In this document: piece after piece, positions 9,263-20,858 of the stretch
Layout: each line of letters begins with the position of its first letter
How positions within the stretch are numbered: position 1 is the first letter of the stretch
NCBI RefSeq assembly: GCF_001423905.1
Contig: NZ_LMPQ01000001.1
Coordinates: 1,045,319-1,109,318 of the forward strand
Direction: 5' to 3'
Length of the DNA stretch: 64,000 bases
From: Frigoribacterium sp. Leaf186
GTDB lineage: Bacteria; Actinomycetota; Actinomycetes; Actinomycetales; Microbacteriaceae
Made by a program: the position numbers and the translations under genes
Notes under the pieces: model-generated
The model's input: the letters and a program-made list of their open reading frames with translations, nothing else
Database searches by the model: none
Told to the model about the DNA's origin: nothing

Positions 9263-10219
9263 CTAGAAGAAGAGCGCGGCCGACAGGGCGAGCGCCCAGA
9301 CCAGGGCCGAGAGCGACGACAGCTGCAGGGCCAGGATCAACTCGCGGGGAGTCTTGCCCGTGACGCCGATGACCGCCGCGGGCACCGCCACGATCAGGGC
9401 GAAGTAGACGTACGGCGCGTGCAGGTAGAGGAACGCGAAGTAGACCAGGATGAAGAACGGCAGCAGCAGGAAGAGCGCGTAGAGCGCGCGGGCCACCGGG
9501 TCGCCCACGACGACCGCGAGGGTGCGCTTGCCGGCCGCGGTGTCTTGCGGGATGTCGCGCACGTTGTTGATCATCAGCACGGCGCAAGCGAACAGGCCGG
9601 CGGCGATGCCCGCGACCCAGGCGTCGAACGGGAACTCGCGCAGCTGCACGAACGTCGTGCCCACCGTGGCGACCAGCCCGAAGAACACGAAGACGAACAG
9701 CTCGCCGAGTGCGTTGTAGCCGTAGGGCCGCTTGCCGCCGGTGTAGAACCAGGCGGCGACGACGGCCGCGGCGCCGACGGCGAGCAGCCACCAGATCTGG
9801 GTGATGACGACGATGACGACGCCGGCCACGGCCGCGAGCGCGAAGAACGCCAGGGCCACCCGCAGTACGGTCGTCGGTCGGACGCTGCCCGAGCCGGTCA
9901 GGCGCGACGGCCCGACGCGGAAGTCGTCGGTGCCCCGGATGCCGTCGGAGTAGTCGTTCGAGTAGTTGACGCCGATCTGCAAGAACACGGCGACCCCGAG
10001 GCAGAGCAGCGCGAGGGTGAGGTCCCACCCGCCGTTCGCCCGGGCGACGCCGGTGCCGAGGGCGACCGGCGCGATGCCGAGCGGCAGGGTGCGCAGGCGG
10101 GCGCCGCCGATCCAGTCGCGGGGGGTCACCCGACGCACCGGCTGCTTTCCGGGTCGTCCGCCGGGTCGGCCGCCGGGGCGGCCCCTGCGCTGGGGGGTCG
10201 AGGTCTTCGTCTTCGCCAC
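9263..10219 (-). CDS. menA: 1,4-dihydroxy-2-naphthoate polyprenyltransferase
   Basis: Integral membrane UbiA-family enzyme that attaches the polyprenyl chain to DHNA. 318 residues with about eight TM helices. First Asp-rich motif NDYSDGIRGTDD at 88-99; second NNVRDIPQDTAAGKRT near 215, typical of MenA. The first about 30 residues are a basic, repetitive RGRPGGRPGGRPG segment ahead of the conserved WIGGARLRTLPLGIAPV. Lies downstream of menE with 28 bp between. Confidence 0.95.
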   Translation of the reverse strand: MAKTKTSTPQRRGRPGGRPGGRPGKQPVRRVTPRDWIGGARLRTLPLGIAPVALGTGVARANGGWDLTLALLCLGVAVFLQIGVNYSNDYSDGIRGTDDFRVGPSRLTGSGSVRPTTVLRVALAFFALAAVAGVVIVVITQIWWLLAVGAAAVVAAWFYTGGKRPYGYNALGELFVFVFFGLVATVGTTFVQLREFPFDAWVAGIAAGLFACAVLMINNVRDIPQDTAAGKRTLAVVVGDPVARALYALFLLLPFFILVYFAFLYLHAPYVYFALIVAVPAAVIGVTGKTPRELILALQLSSLSALVWALALSAALFF

Positions 10220-10247
10220 GACCCCGAGTCTAGTTCGCAGCGGGCTA

Positions 10248-11420
10248 TCAGCTTGCCGCGAGACCGGCCACGAGCCGCGTCAGCCCGACGCGGTCCGGTT
10301 TGCCGCTGGCCAGCAAGGGCAGCGTCTCGACGCGCACGATGCGGTCGGGTGCCGCGGCGCGACCCGCCAGGGTGGCCACGGCCGTGCGCAGCGCCGACAA
10401 CTCGTCGACCGCCGACGGCCCGAGGGACGACACAGGAGGCGCGGTGGCGGTCACCACGACGGGCACCTCGCCCCACCGGGCGTGCGTCGCACGGACGACG
10501 ACGGCGTCGCCGAAGCCCGGCTGCTCGCGCACGACCCGCTCGACCACGCCCAGCGACACCTTCTCGCCGCCCGAGACGATCACGTCGTCCAGCCGCCCGG
10601 TCACGGCGAGGACTCCGTCGGGCGAGACCGTGCCGGCGTCGCCCGTGCGGTACCAGCGGTGCCCGTCGCGCGTGGTGAAGGCGGCCTCGGTCCGCTCGGG
10701 ATCGTCGAGGTACCCCTCGGCGAGCGACGGTCCGCTCAGCTCGACCTGCCCGTCGACGACCTCGACGCGCGTGCGCCCGACCGGCACGCCGTCGTAGACG
10801 CACCCCCCGCTCGTCTCGCTCGACCCGTAGGTGCGCACGAGCGTCACCCCGAGCCGACGCGCCCGCTCGACGAGGACGCCCGGCGTGGCCTGTCCACCGA
10901 CCAGCAGGGCGTCGAACCGGCGCAGCACGTCGGCCACCCCCGGGTCGGCCTCGGCCGCGTCGAGCGCGACCGAGAGCTGCGCGGGCACGAGGGACGAGTA
11001 CCGCACGGGGTGTTCGAGACCGGCGGCGGCCTCGACGAACGCCCGGACGTCGAAGTGCCCGGGGGCGAGAAGCACGGGGTCGGTGCCCGCGGTGATCGAC
11101 CGCACCAGCACGTTGAGGCCGGCGACGTAGTGCGCCGGCAGGGCCAGCACCCACCGGCCCGGGCCGGCCAGGGCCCCGTCCGCCGCGGCGGCCCCCGCGA
11201 GCACCGCGTCGGACGACAGGGCCACGCGCTTCGGGCGACCGCTCGACCCGCTGGTCTCGACGACGAGCGACACGGCCTGCGGCACCACGGGCGGCAGGTC
11301 GGCGGGCACGCGGTCGTCGGTCCGGGGCGCGACGGCGGGACCACCCCCGAGCGCGACCCGGAGCGCGTCGAGCACGGCACCGGCGTCGCGGGCGTCGACG
11401 GCGACCAGGGGGCGGGTCAT
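10248..11420 (-). CDS. menE: o-Succinylbenzoate--CoA ligase
   Basis: ANL-superfamily adenylating enzyme activating OSB to OSB-CoA. 390 residues, short as usual for actinobacterial MenE. AMP-binding loop TSGSSGRPK at 56-64, RTYGSSETSGG, YRTGD, GRLDDVIVSGGEKV and the C-terminal LPLLASGKPDR with the catalytic Lys. Start set at ATG 11420: an AGGAGG lies 8 nt upstream, inside a relative of the dispersed GGAGGCGC motif; a longer reading to 11453 has no such site. Cotranscribed with menB (76-bp gap) and menA. Confidence 0.93.
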   Translation of the reverse strand: MTRPLVAVDARDAGAVLDALRVALGGGPAVAPRTDDRVPADLPPVVPQAVSLVVETSGSSGRPKRVALSSDAVLAGAAAADGALAGPGRWVLALPAHYVAGLNVLVRSITAGTDPVLLAPGHFDVRAFVEAAAGLEHPVRYSSLVPAQLSVALDAAEADPGVADVLRRFDALLVGGQATPGVLVERARRLGVTLVRTYGSSETSGGCVYDGVPVGRTRVEVVDGQVELSGPSLAEGYLDDPERTEAAFTTRDGHRWYRTGDAGTVSPDGVLAVTGRLDDVIVSGGEKVSLGVVERVVREQPGFGDAVVVRATHARWGEVPVVVTATAPPVSSLGPSAVDELSALRTAVATLAGRAAAPDRIVRVETLPLLASGKPDRVGLTRLVAGLAAS

Positions 11421-11496
11421 GCGCGGCGCCTCCTGCGGGCCGTTCGGGGGCACCCCGCCGCGGGGTGCGACCTCGACGAGGTCGCGGACGACGGCA

Positions 11497-12405
11497 TCAG
11501 TACTGCCAGGGGTACGGCGACCAGTCGGGCGCGCGCTTCTCGAGGAACGAGTCGCGCCCCTCGACGGCCTCGTCGGTGCCGTACGCCAGACGGGTCGCCT
11601 CGCCGGCGAACACCTGCTGGCCGACGATGCCGTCGTCGGTGGCGTTGAAGGCGAACTTGAGCATGCGGATGGCCGTCGGTGACTTCGTGAGGACTGTTCG
11701 CGCCATGGCGAGAGCCTCGCGCTCGAGGTCGGCGTGGGGCACCACGCGGTTGACGGCGCCCATCTCGTAGGCGCGGTCCGCGCTGTACTCCTCGGCGAGG
11801 AAGAATACCTCGCGCGCGAACTTCTGACCGATCTGCTTGGCGAAGTAGGCGCTGCCGTAGCCCGCGTCGAACGAGCCGACGTCGGCGTCGGTCTGCTTGA
11901 AGCGACCGTGCTCGCGGCTGGCGATCGTCAGGTCGCAGACGACGTGCAGCGAGTGCCCTCCGCCGGCCGCCCACCCGGGCACCACGGCGATGACGACCTT
12001 GGGCATGAACCGGATCAACCGCTGCACCTCGAGGACGTGCAGGCGACCCGCCGACGCCGGGTCGGGCACGTTCGCCTGGTCGCCCTCGGCCTTGTAGCCG
12101 TCACGACCGCGGATGCGCTGGTCGCCGCCGCTGCAGAACGCCCACCCCCCGTCTTTCGCACTGGGCCCGTTGCCGGTCACCAGGACGACCCCGATGCGAC
12201 TGTTCATCCGGGCGTCGTCGAGCACGCGGTACAGCTCGTCGACCGTGCGCGGCCGGAAGGCGTTGCGGACCTCGGGCCGGTCGAAGGCCACCCGGGCCAC
12301 CCGACCGTCGACGCTGTGGTGGTAGGTGACGTCGGTCAGGGCGTCGAAGCCGTCGACGCTGCGCCACTCGGTCGGATCGAACAGGTCGGACACCTCGGAA
12401 GCCAT
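11497..12405 (-). CDS. menB: 1,4-dihydroxy-2-naphthoyl-CoA synthase
   Basis: Crotonase-fold Dieckmann cyclase turning OSB-CoA into DHNA-CoA. 302 residues. WAFCSGGDQRIRGRDGY around 88-104 (oxyanion loop and CoA contact), PGWAAGGGHSLHVVCDL near 145, and DADVGSFDAGYGSAY near 180 contain the residues typical of MenB, including the Asp/Ser/Tyr set. The C-terminal end DWSPYPWQY is the MenB hallmark. Heads the menB-menE-menA run on the minus strand. Confidence 0.96.
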   Translation of the reverse strand: MASEVSDLFDPTEWRSVDGFDALTDVTYHHSVDGRVARVAFDRPEVRNAFRPRTVDELYRVLDDARMNSRIGVVLVTGNGPSAKDGGWAFCSGGDQRIRGRDGYKAEGDQANVPDPASAGRLHVLEVQRLIRFMPKVVIAVVPGWAAGGGHSLHVVCDLTIASREHGRFKQTDADVGSFDAGYGSAYFAKQIGQKFAREVFFLAEEYSADRAYEMGAVNRVVPHADLEREALAMARTVLTKSPTAIRMLKFAFNATDDGIVGQQVFAGEATRLAYGTDEAVEGRDSFLEKRAPDWSPYPWQY

Positions 12406-12459
12406 GTCGCCAGCCTACCGACGGGGTCCGACCTCGCCCCGACCGCGGTCGGACCGCGG

Positions 12460-12912
12460 TCAGACCGTCGAGACGAACTGCCCGATCAGCCGGACGAGCA
12501 CGAACGGGTTGGCCAGCACGCTGAGCAGCAACGCCGCCACGCCCCACCACCGACCCCGGCGCATGGCGACGGCGATCAGGGCCACGACCCCGACGACGAT
12601 CGAGGCCAGCAGCGTGACCAGGGCGAGCACGGCCGCCGGCCCGACGACGTCGGCGGCGAGCAGGCCCAGCGCGAGCCCGTCGAGGGCGAGCAGCGCGACC
12701 GCGAGCACGAAGGTCACGACGCCCAGGCGACGGCTGCGGGGCGCCGGCGTCGACTCGTCGTGACCGGGCCCGTCGAACACCTCGAGACCGTCGGGCCCGT
12801 CGCGGCGGGCGGCACCGGCCCCGTCGGCGACGGCGACGTCGTCGTCGCCGTAGTCGTCGTCGTCGTCGGGGCCCACGGGCTCTCGGGCGGGCACGGGTTC
12901 GCGGTCGACCAT
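12460..12912 (-). CDS. Hypothetical small membrane protein
   Basis: 150 residues. The N-terminal 60 residues are highly acidic and probably disordered (several Asp runs); three to four hydrophobic helices follow (LGVVTFVLAVALLALDGLAL, PAAVLALVTLLASIVVGVVAL, WWGVAALLLSVLANPFVL). No recognised domain. Placed head-to-head with menC with only 42 bp between and 54 bp upstream of menB, so it may share the menB promoter region. Function unknown. Confidence 0.65.
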   Translation of the reverse strand: MVDREPVPAREPVGPDDDDDYGDDDVAVADGAGAARRDGPDGLEVFDGPGHDESTPAPRSRRLGVVTFVLAVALLALDGLALGLLAADVVGPAAVLALVTLLASIVVGVVALIAVAMRRGRWWGVAALLLSVLANPFVLVRLIGQFVSTV

Positions 12913-12954
12913 GACGCACGACCCTACCGGGGCCACCGGTGCGACACTGAGCGG

Positions 12955-13977
12955 ATGCCGACCGCCGACCGCTCCCCCGTCGCCGCCCCCACACCCGCCC
13001 TGCCTCCCCTGGCCGAACTGCTCGACGGGGCCCACGTCGTGCGCCTCCCCCTCCGCACACGGTTCCGAGGCCTCGACGAGCGCGAGGCCCTGCTGGTCGA
13101 GGGGCCGTCGGGCTGGACCGAGTTCAGCCCGTTCGTCGAGTACGGTCCCGCCGAGGCCGCCGCCTGGCTCGCGGCCACGATCGACTTCGGCTGGGGCCGG
13201 CTGCCCCCGGTCGGCACCCGCCGGGTGGCCGTCAACGCGACCCTGCCCGCCGTCGCCGCCGAGCGGGTGCCCGAGGTGCTCTCGCGGTACCGGAGCTGCC
13301 GCACCGTGAAGGTCAAGGTGGCCGAGCGCGGTCAGACGCTCGCCGACGACGTCGCCCGTGTCGCCGCGGCGCGCGAGTGGGTCGGGCCCGAGGGCCGCGT
13401 GCGCGTCGACGCCAACGGCGGCTGGAGCGTCCGAGAGGCCGAGGAGGCGCTGGTCGGCCTGGCCCCGTTCGGCCTGGAGTACGCGGAACAGCCCTGCGCC
13501 ACGGTGCCCGAGCTGGCGGAGCTGCGACGTCGCGTCGCCGGCCTCGGCATCCCGGTCGCCGCGGACGAGAGCGTCCGGAAGGCCGCCGACCCGCTGGCCG
13601 TCGCCCGCGCCGGCGCCGCCGACCTGCTCGTGATCAAGGCCCAGCCGCTCGGCGGCATCCCGGCCGCCCTCGCGATCGTCGCCGCGGCAGGACTGCCGGT
13701 GGTCGTCTCGAGCGCCATCGACACGTCGGTGGGGCTCAGCATGGGCGCACACCTCGCCGCCGCCGTGCCCGACCTCCGCCACGACTGCGGCCTCGGCACA
13801 GCCGCGCTGCTCGGGGCCGACGTCACCCGCGAACCGCTGCTGCCGGTGGACGGTGCCGTCGAGGTGCGCAGGGTCGACGTCGACGTCGACCTGCTACGAC
13901 GGCACGCCGTGGACGACGACCGGCGCGAGGTGTGGCTGGGGCGGCTGAGCGCCTCCTACGCCGTCCTCGCCGGCTGA
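12955..13977 (+). CDS. menC: o-Succinylbenzoate synthase
   Basis: Enolase-superfamily dehydratase giving OSB from SHCHC. 340 residues. Catalytic Lys in VKVKV (119-121), metal ligands D152 (DANGGW), E178 (YAEQPC) and D204 (ADES), and second-base Lys 228 (VIKAQPLGG). Together with menB, menE and menA around it, the classical pathway is nearly complete here. ATG 12955 follows a very short divergent intergenic region; no strong RBS. Confidence 0.94.
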   Translation: MPTADRSPVAAPTPALPPLAELLDGAHVVRLPLRTRFRGLDEREALLVEGPSGWTEFSPFVEYGPAEAAAWLAATIDFGWGRLPPVGTRRVAVNATLPAVAAERVPEVLSRYRSCRTVKVKVAERGQTLADDVARVAAAREWVGPEGRVRVDANGGWSVREAEEALVGLAPFGLEYAEQPCATVPELAELRRRVAGLGIPVAADESVRKAADPLAVARAGAADLLVIKAQPLGGIPAALAIVAAAGLPVVVSSAIDTSVGLSMGAHLAAAVPDLRHDCGLGTAALLGADVTREPLLPVDGAVEVRRVDVDVDLLRRHAVDDDRREVWLGRLSASYAVLAG

Positions 13978-14049
13978 AGCCGGGTCGCGGGCCGAGGCCG
14001 GGTCGCAGGCTGTCGTTCGGTCAGAGCGCCAGTCCGGTGCGTCGGTCGA

Positions 14050-15060
14050 TCACAGCCCCGAGTAGGCGTGCAGACCCTTGAAGAAGACGTTGACGACCGA
14101 GAAGTTGAACATGACCGCGGCGAAGCCGATGATCGACAGCCACGACGACCGCGCGCCGCGCCAGCCGCGGGTCGCCCGAGCGTGGATGTACCCGGCGTAG
14201 AGCACCCAGATGATGAAGGTCCAGACCTCTTTGGTGTCCCAGCCCCAGTAACGACCCCAGGCCCGCTCGGCCCAGATGGCGCCGGCGATGAGGGTGAAGG
14301 TCCAGAGGACGAAGCCGACCAGTGCGATGCGGTACGCGAGGTCTTCGAGGCGCTCGGCCCCGGGCAGGGTGTCCATGAAGCGCAGGCCGGCGAGCTTCGC
14401 CTGTTCGCGCTTCGTCTGGACGAGCTGGGCGGCCGACAGCCCGGCGGCGATGGCGAAGAACGCCGTGCCGAGGATGGCCACGAAGACGTGGATGACCAGC
14501 CACGCCGACTGCAGTGCCGGGGGCAGGGGCGAGACGGCCACGTAGTAGTTCACGGTGCCGATCGCCAGGAGCACGAGGTTGAGGCCCATGACGTAGGCGC
14601 CGAGGAACCTCAGGTTGACCACGAACTGCACGGCCAGGTAGACCCCGACGATGATGGCCGTCCCGGTCAACGAGAACTCGAACATGTTGGCCCACGGCAC
14701 CCGGCCGGCGGCGAGTCCGCGCAGGACGACCGAGGCGACGTGCACGACGAACCCGAGCAGCATCATGGCGATGGCGACGCGTTCGAAGCTCGAGGCCTTG
14801 GCCGGGGCACCCGTCACCGCGGCGGTCGACGGGCCAGAGCCGCCGGTCGGACGGTCGAGGACGACCGTGCTGCCCCCGGCGGCCGAACGCGAGACGGTCG
14901 CGGTGGCGACGGCCTCGGCCTTGGCGGCCCGGGCCGCGGCCTGCTGGGCGTCACCGGACCGCTTCGCCAGGTCGAGGGCGAAGGCCACGAACGAGATCGT
15001 GTAGATGGCCATCGCCGAGTACACGGCGACGAGCGAGTAGTAGGCGAGGTCGGCGGTCAC
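14050..15060 (-). CDS. ccsB: Cytochrome c biogenesis protein CcsB (CcsA-type heme handler)
   Basis: 336 residues, polytopic. Contains the tryptophan-rich heme-handling motif WGRYWGWDTKEVW near 267-280 and conserved His residues in TM loops; this is the system II partner that presents heme to apocytochrome c outside the membrane. Residues about 35-85 form a soluble Ala/Thr-rich insert. Starts 2 nt after the resB stop; last gene of the operon. Confidence 0.93.
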   Translation of the reverse strand: MTADLAYYSLVAVYSAMAIYTISFVAFALDLAKRSGDAQQAAARAAKAEAVATATVSRSAAGGSTVVLDRPTGGSGPSTAAVTGAPAKASSFERVAIAMMLLGFVVHVASVVLRGLAAGRVPWANMFEFSLTGTAIIVGVYLAVQFVVNLRFLGAYVMGLNLVLLAIGTVNYYVAVSPLPPALQSAWLVIHVFVAILGTAFFAIAAGLSAAQLVQTKREQAKLAGLRFMDTLPGAERLEDLAYRIALVGFVLWTFTLIAGAIWAERAWGRYWGWDTKEVWTFIIWVLYAGYIHARATRGWRGARSSWLSIIGFAAVMFNFSVVNVFFKGLHAYSGL

Positions 15061-15062
15061 GA

Positions 15063-16875
<1,813 letters not shown>

Positions 16876-16892
<17 letters not shown>

Positions 16893-17640
16893 AGCTCGCG
16901 ATCACCGCCCCGACGTGCGACATGAGGCTGGACCAGAGGCCCGTGACCATGAGCAGACCGATGAGCACGAGCAGTGACCCTCCGACGATGTTGACGACGC
17001 GGATGTGCCGCTTGACGAACGAGATGGAACGTGAGGCCCAGCCGAAGCCGAGCGCGACGAGCAGGAACGGCACCCCGAGGCCGATGCAGTAGAACGCACC
17101 CAGCAGGACGCCCTGCCACGCCGAACCCGAGCCGAGCGCCAGCACCTGCACGGCCGCGAGGGTCGGGCCGATGCACGGCGTCCAGCCGATGCCGAAGACG
17201 ATGCCGAGCAGCGGCGCCCCGGCCAGGCCCGTCTTCGGCAGGAAGCCCGGCTTGAGGGTTCGCTGCAGGAACGTGAACTGCCCGATGAAGACGAGGCCGA
17301 GCAGGATCACCACGACGCCCATGACCCGCGTGACGACCTCGCGCCACTGGATCAGCCAGAACCCCGCCGAGGCGAAGGCGAGCGACGTGCCCACGAAGAC
17401 GACCGAGAAGCCGAGGATGAACAGGACGACCCCGAGCACCAGACGTCGACGGTCCCGCCGCTTGGCGCCGATCTCGGTCGCCCCCGTCGTCAGGCCGCCG
17501 ACGTAGCCGAGGTAACCGGGCACGAGCGGCAGCACGCAGGGCGACAGGAACGAGATGAGGCCCGCCAACAGGGCGACGGGCAGGCCGACCGCGAGCTGTC
17601 CGCCCACGACCGCGTCGAAGAAGGGATTGCCCTGGTACAC
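16876..17640 (-). CDS. ccdA: Thiol-disulfide transporter CcdA
   Basis: 254-residue membrane protein passing electrons from cytosolic thioredoxin to ResA. Two redox-active cysteines sit in symmetric helices: FLSPCVLPLVPGYL (C35) and GWTPCIGPTL (near 151-160). Six TM segments. GTG start directly adjacent to the resA stop codon (TAG then GTG). Confidence 0.94.
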
Positions 17641-18263
<623 letters not shown>

Positions 18264-18267
<4 letters not shown>

Positions 18268-18911
18268 ACTGCTCCCAGGTCGACGGCGGACTGGTTCAAG
18301 TGTGCAGCGGGTTCCTGGTAGCCGACCTCGACGAAGCCCCCCTCGCGGCGCTCGAGCGTGGTGATGCTCGACAGCGTGCACCGGCGGCGGCGCGGGTCGT
18401 GGAACAGCCGCGCGCCGGTGACGCTGCGGTGGACCATCCAGATCGGCAGCTGGTGGCTGACGAGGACGACGTCGCCGTCGTCGACGCTCGACCAGGCCTC
18501 GTCGACGGCCGACAGCATGCGGGCGGCGATGCTGACGTAGGCCTCGCCCCAACTGGGCTTCAGCGGGTTGACGATCCACGGCCACTCGGCGGGCACCTTG
18601 AGCTGCTTGGCGACGCTGAAGTCCGACCGGCGCCCCTCGTACTTGTTCGTCGGCTCGATCAGGCGCTCGTCGACCTGGGTCTCGAGGCCGAACGCCGACG
18701 CCCACGGTGCCGCGCTCTCGCGGGTGCGTTGCAGCGGAGAGGCGAAGAGGGCCCGGACGGGGACGCCCTGCTCACGGAAGGCCTCGGCCGACGCCGCCGC
18801 CATGCGGTGGCCGAGGTCGCTGAGCCCGAACCCGTCGAGGCGGCCGTAGAGCACGTGCTCGGGGTTCTGCACCTCACCGTGCCGGACGAGGTGGATCTGC
18901 TGCGCGGGCAT
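18264..18911 (-). CDS. Histidine phosphatase family protein
   Basis: 215 residues. Phosphoglycerate-mutase-like superfamily: LVRHGEV at 8-14 with catalytic His11, ASPLQRTRESA (Arg pocket) and VSHQLP near 155 with the second His. No phosphoglycerate mutase length or insert, so a phosphatase of unknown substrate. It heads the resA-ccdA-resB-ccsB operon through a GTGA overlap, an arrangement common in actinobacteria. Confidence 0.87.
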
Positions 18912-19015
18912 GCAGACGAGTCTAGGTCGGGGCCGCCTCCACACCTCCCACACGGAAACCGCCAAGCTCGGCGGCGCCCTGCACGACCCCGCGCGGGGCG
19001 GTGGGGCGGTGACTG

Positions 19016-19021
19016 TAAACT
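19016..19021 (+). promoter_or_regulatory. aspS -10 box, leaderless
   Basis: TAAACT lies 8 nt before the GTG of aspS, so transcription should start at or within two bases of the start codon. No Shine-Dalgarno sequence is present upstream. This agrees with choosing GTG 19030 over longer readings into the divergent gene. Confidence 0.5.
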
Positions 19022-19029
19022 CGGGCCTC

Positions 19030-20364
19030 GTGATCGAACGCACCCTCATCAAAGACCTGTCCGCGTCGCCCGACGGACCCGTGACCGTGACCGGCTGGGT
19101 CGAGACGGTGCGTGACCAGAAGAAGGTGCAGTTCGTCGTCCTGCGCGACGAGACCGGCGCGCTGCAGCTGGTCCGCCCCCGCACCGCCGCCGACGTGCTC
19201 GAGGCGGCCGGCGAGACCGACGACGTCGCCGACGCCATCTCGTCCCTCTCGCAGGGCAGCTTCGTCACGGTCACGGGCGAGCTCAAGCACGACGAGCGCG
19301 TCAAGCTCGGGGGCATCGAGGTCAAGGTCGAGACCCTGGTCATCGACTCGCTGGCCGACCCCGAGACCCCGATCGCCGCCGACAGCGGCATCGACAAGCG
19401 CCTGGACTACCGCTTCCTCGACCTGCGCGTGCCGCGCAACTCGCTGATATTCCGCGTGCAGACCACGTTCGAGCACGCCCTGCGCACCTGGTGGATCGAG
19501 CGCGACTTCGTCGAGATCCACACCCCCAAGCTGATGGCGACGGCGAGCGAGTCGAACGCCGAGCTGTTCAAGGTCGACTACTTCGAGGGCGCCGCCTACC
19601 TCGCGCAGAGCCCGCAGTTCTTCAAGCAGATGGCCCAGACGGCCGGCTTCGGCAAGATCTTCGAGATCGCGCCGGTGTTCCGGGCCGACCCGTCGTTCAC
19701 CTCGCGTCACGCCACCGAGTTCACGAGCGTCGACGCCGAGATCAGCTACGTCGACAGCCACGAGGACGTCATGCGCATGCACGAAGAGCTGCTGGTGGCG
19801 GCCTTCTCTGCCGTGAAGGAGAAGCACGGCGACGAGATCCAGGCGCTCTTCGACGTCGAGGTGACCGTCCCGTCGACGCCCTTCCCGCGCATCCCGCTGG
19901 CCGAGGCCAAGCGCATCGTCGCCGAGCGCGGCTACGAGGTGCCCCGCGCCGACGCCGACATGGACCCCGAGGGCGAGCGTCGCATCTCGGAGTACGTGCG
20001 CGAGGAGTTCGGCCACGAGTTCGTCTTCTTGACCGACTACGACATCTCGATCCGGCCCTTCTACCACATGCGTCACGACGACGACCCGCAGCTGACGAAG
20101 AGCTACGACCTGATCTTCAACGGCACCGAGATCTCGACCGGCGCCCAGCGCGAGCACCGCATCGACGTGCTCGAGCAGCAGATCCGTGAGAAGGGCCTCA
20201 AGCCCGAAGAGCTCGGGGGCTACCTCGACTTCTTCCGCTACGGCGCCCCGTCGCACGGTGGCTTCGGCATGGGCCTCGCCCGGGTGCTGATGCTCATGCT
20301 GCACCAGGCGAACCTGCGCGAAGTGACCTTCCTCTTCCGCGGCCCCACGCGCCTCCAGCCGTAG
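19030..20364 (+). CDS. aspS: Aspartate--tRNA(Asn) ligase, archaeal type
   Basis: 444-residue class IIb synthetase. OB-fold anticodon domain at about 15-110 (VTGWVETVRDQKKVQFVVLRD), then the catalytic core with motif 2 around FRADPSFTSRHATEF and motif 3 GGFGMGLARVLMLML. At about 440 residues and without the bacterial GAD insertion it is of the archaeal/eukaryotic type; such enzymes in bacteria are often non-discriminating and work with GatCAB amidotransferase, which is inference here. Strong terminator follows. GTG start decided by length and the adjacent -10 box. Confidence 0.92.
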   Translation: MIERTLIKDLSASPDGPVTVTGWVETVRDQKKVQFVVLRDETGALQLVRPRTAADVLEAAGETDDVADAISSLSQGSFVTVTGELKHDERVKLGGIEVKVETLVIDSLADPETPIAADSGIDKRLDYRFLDLRVPRNSLIFRVQTTFEHALRTWWIERDFVEIHTPKLMATASESNAELFKVDYFEGAAYLAQSPQFFKQMAQTAGFGKIFEIAPVFRADPSFTSRHATEFTSVDAEISYVDSHEDVMRMHEELLVAAFSAVKEKHGDEIQALFDVEVTVPSTPFPRIPLAEAKRIVAERGYEVPRADADMDPEGERRISEYVREEFGHEFVFLTDYDISIRPFYHMRHDDDPQLTKSYDLIFNGTEISTGAQREHRIDVLEQQIREKGLKPEELGGYLDFFRYGAPSHGGFGMGLARVLMLMLHQANLREVTFLFRGPTRLQP

Positions 20365-20387
20365 GCGCGCCGCACGAATCGGTTGAT

Positions 20388-20426
20388 GGGCGGTCCGGTC
20401 TCGAATGAGACCGGACCGCCCCCCTT
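20388..20426 (+). terminator. Rho-independent terminator of aspS
   Basis: Perfect 15-bp stem (20388-20402 with 20407-20421), 4-nt loop GAAT, followed by CCCTTT. The strongest classical terminator in the window. Also faces the end of the opposing cassette gene at 20430. Confidence 0.9.
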
Positions 20427-20429
20427 TCG

Positions 20430-20858
20430 TCAGCCCTGCTTTGTGCGGTGAATGGGACCGACGGCGACGGCCCTCGAACAAGCGACAAGGGCGAAGAGAC
20501 CCAGCACCATTAGAGCCGCGATGGTCGGCACGGGCGACGACGTCCGTTCGCTCAAGGAGACGGCTGTGATCGTGACGAGAAGGCCCAGACCGAAAACGAC
20601 CGCCGCCGGGACTTCCTTCGCTCGCGTCCGCCACCACCCGCTGCCACTGGCGACTACTCGCGGCAAGCCGCCGACCAGCACCAAGAACACGAGTAGCACC
20701 ACCGTTTGATCGAACCGCCCCAGCACGCCCGTGGCGTGCAACTCAAGCCCCCCGGCCATCATGACGATGGCGAGCAACAGCCCTCCACGAGTCGGAGGGG
20801 CATAGCTAACTGTCACTGACCGACGAGGAACAACACGGTCAGTTCCTCGTTGATTCAT
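20430..20858 (-). CDS. Small four-TM membrane protein, second gene of the AT-richer cassette
   Basis: 142 residues from ATG 20858. Four hydrophobic helices are visible (GLLLAIVMMAGGLELHATGV, TVVLLVFLVLVGGLP, VPAAVVFGLGLLVTITAVSL, TIAALMVLGLFALVACSRAV). No domain recognised. ATGA overlap with the end of the secreted-protein gene gives tight coupling and decides this start over a longer reading to 21008. Codon choice is less GC-biased than in the neighbours. Size and coupling resemble immunity or accessory proteins of secreted toxins/bacteriocins, but no homology supports this. Confidence 0.72.
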   Translation of the reverse strand: MNQRGTDRVVPRRSVTVSYAPPTRGGLLLAIVMMAGGLELHATGVLGRFDQTVVLLVFLVLVGGLPRVVASGSGWWRTRAKEVPAAVVFGLGLLVTITAVSLSERTSSPVPTIAALMVLGLFALVACSRAVAVGPIHRTKQG

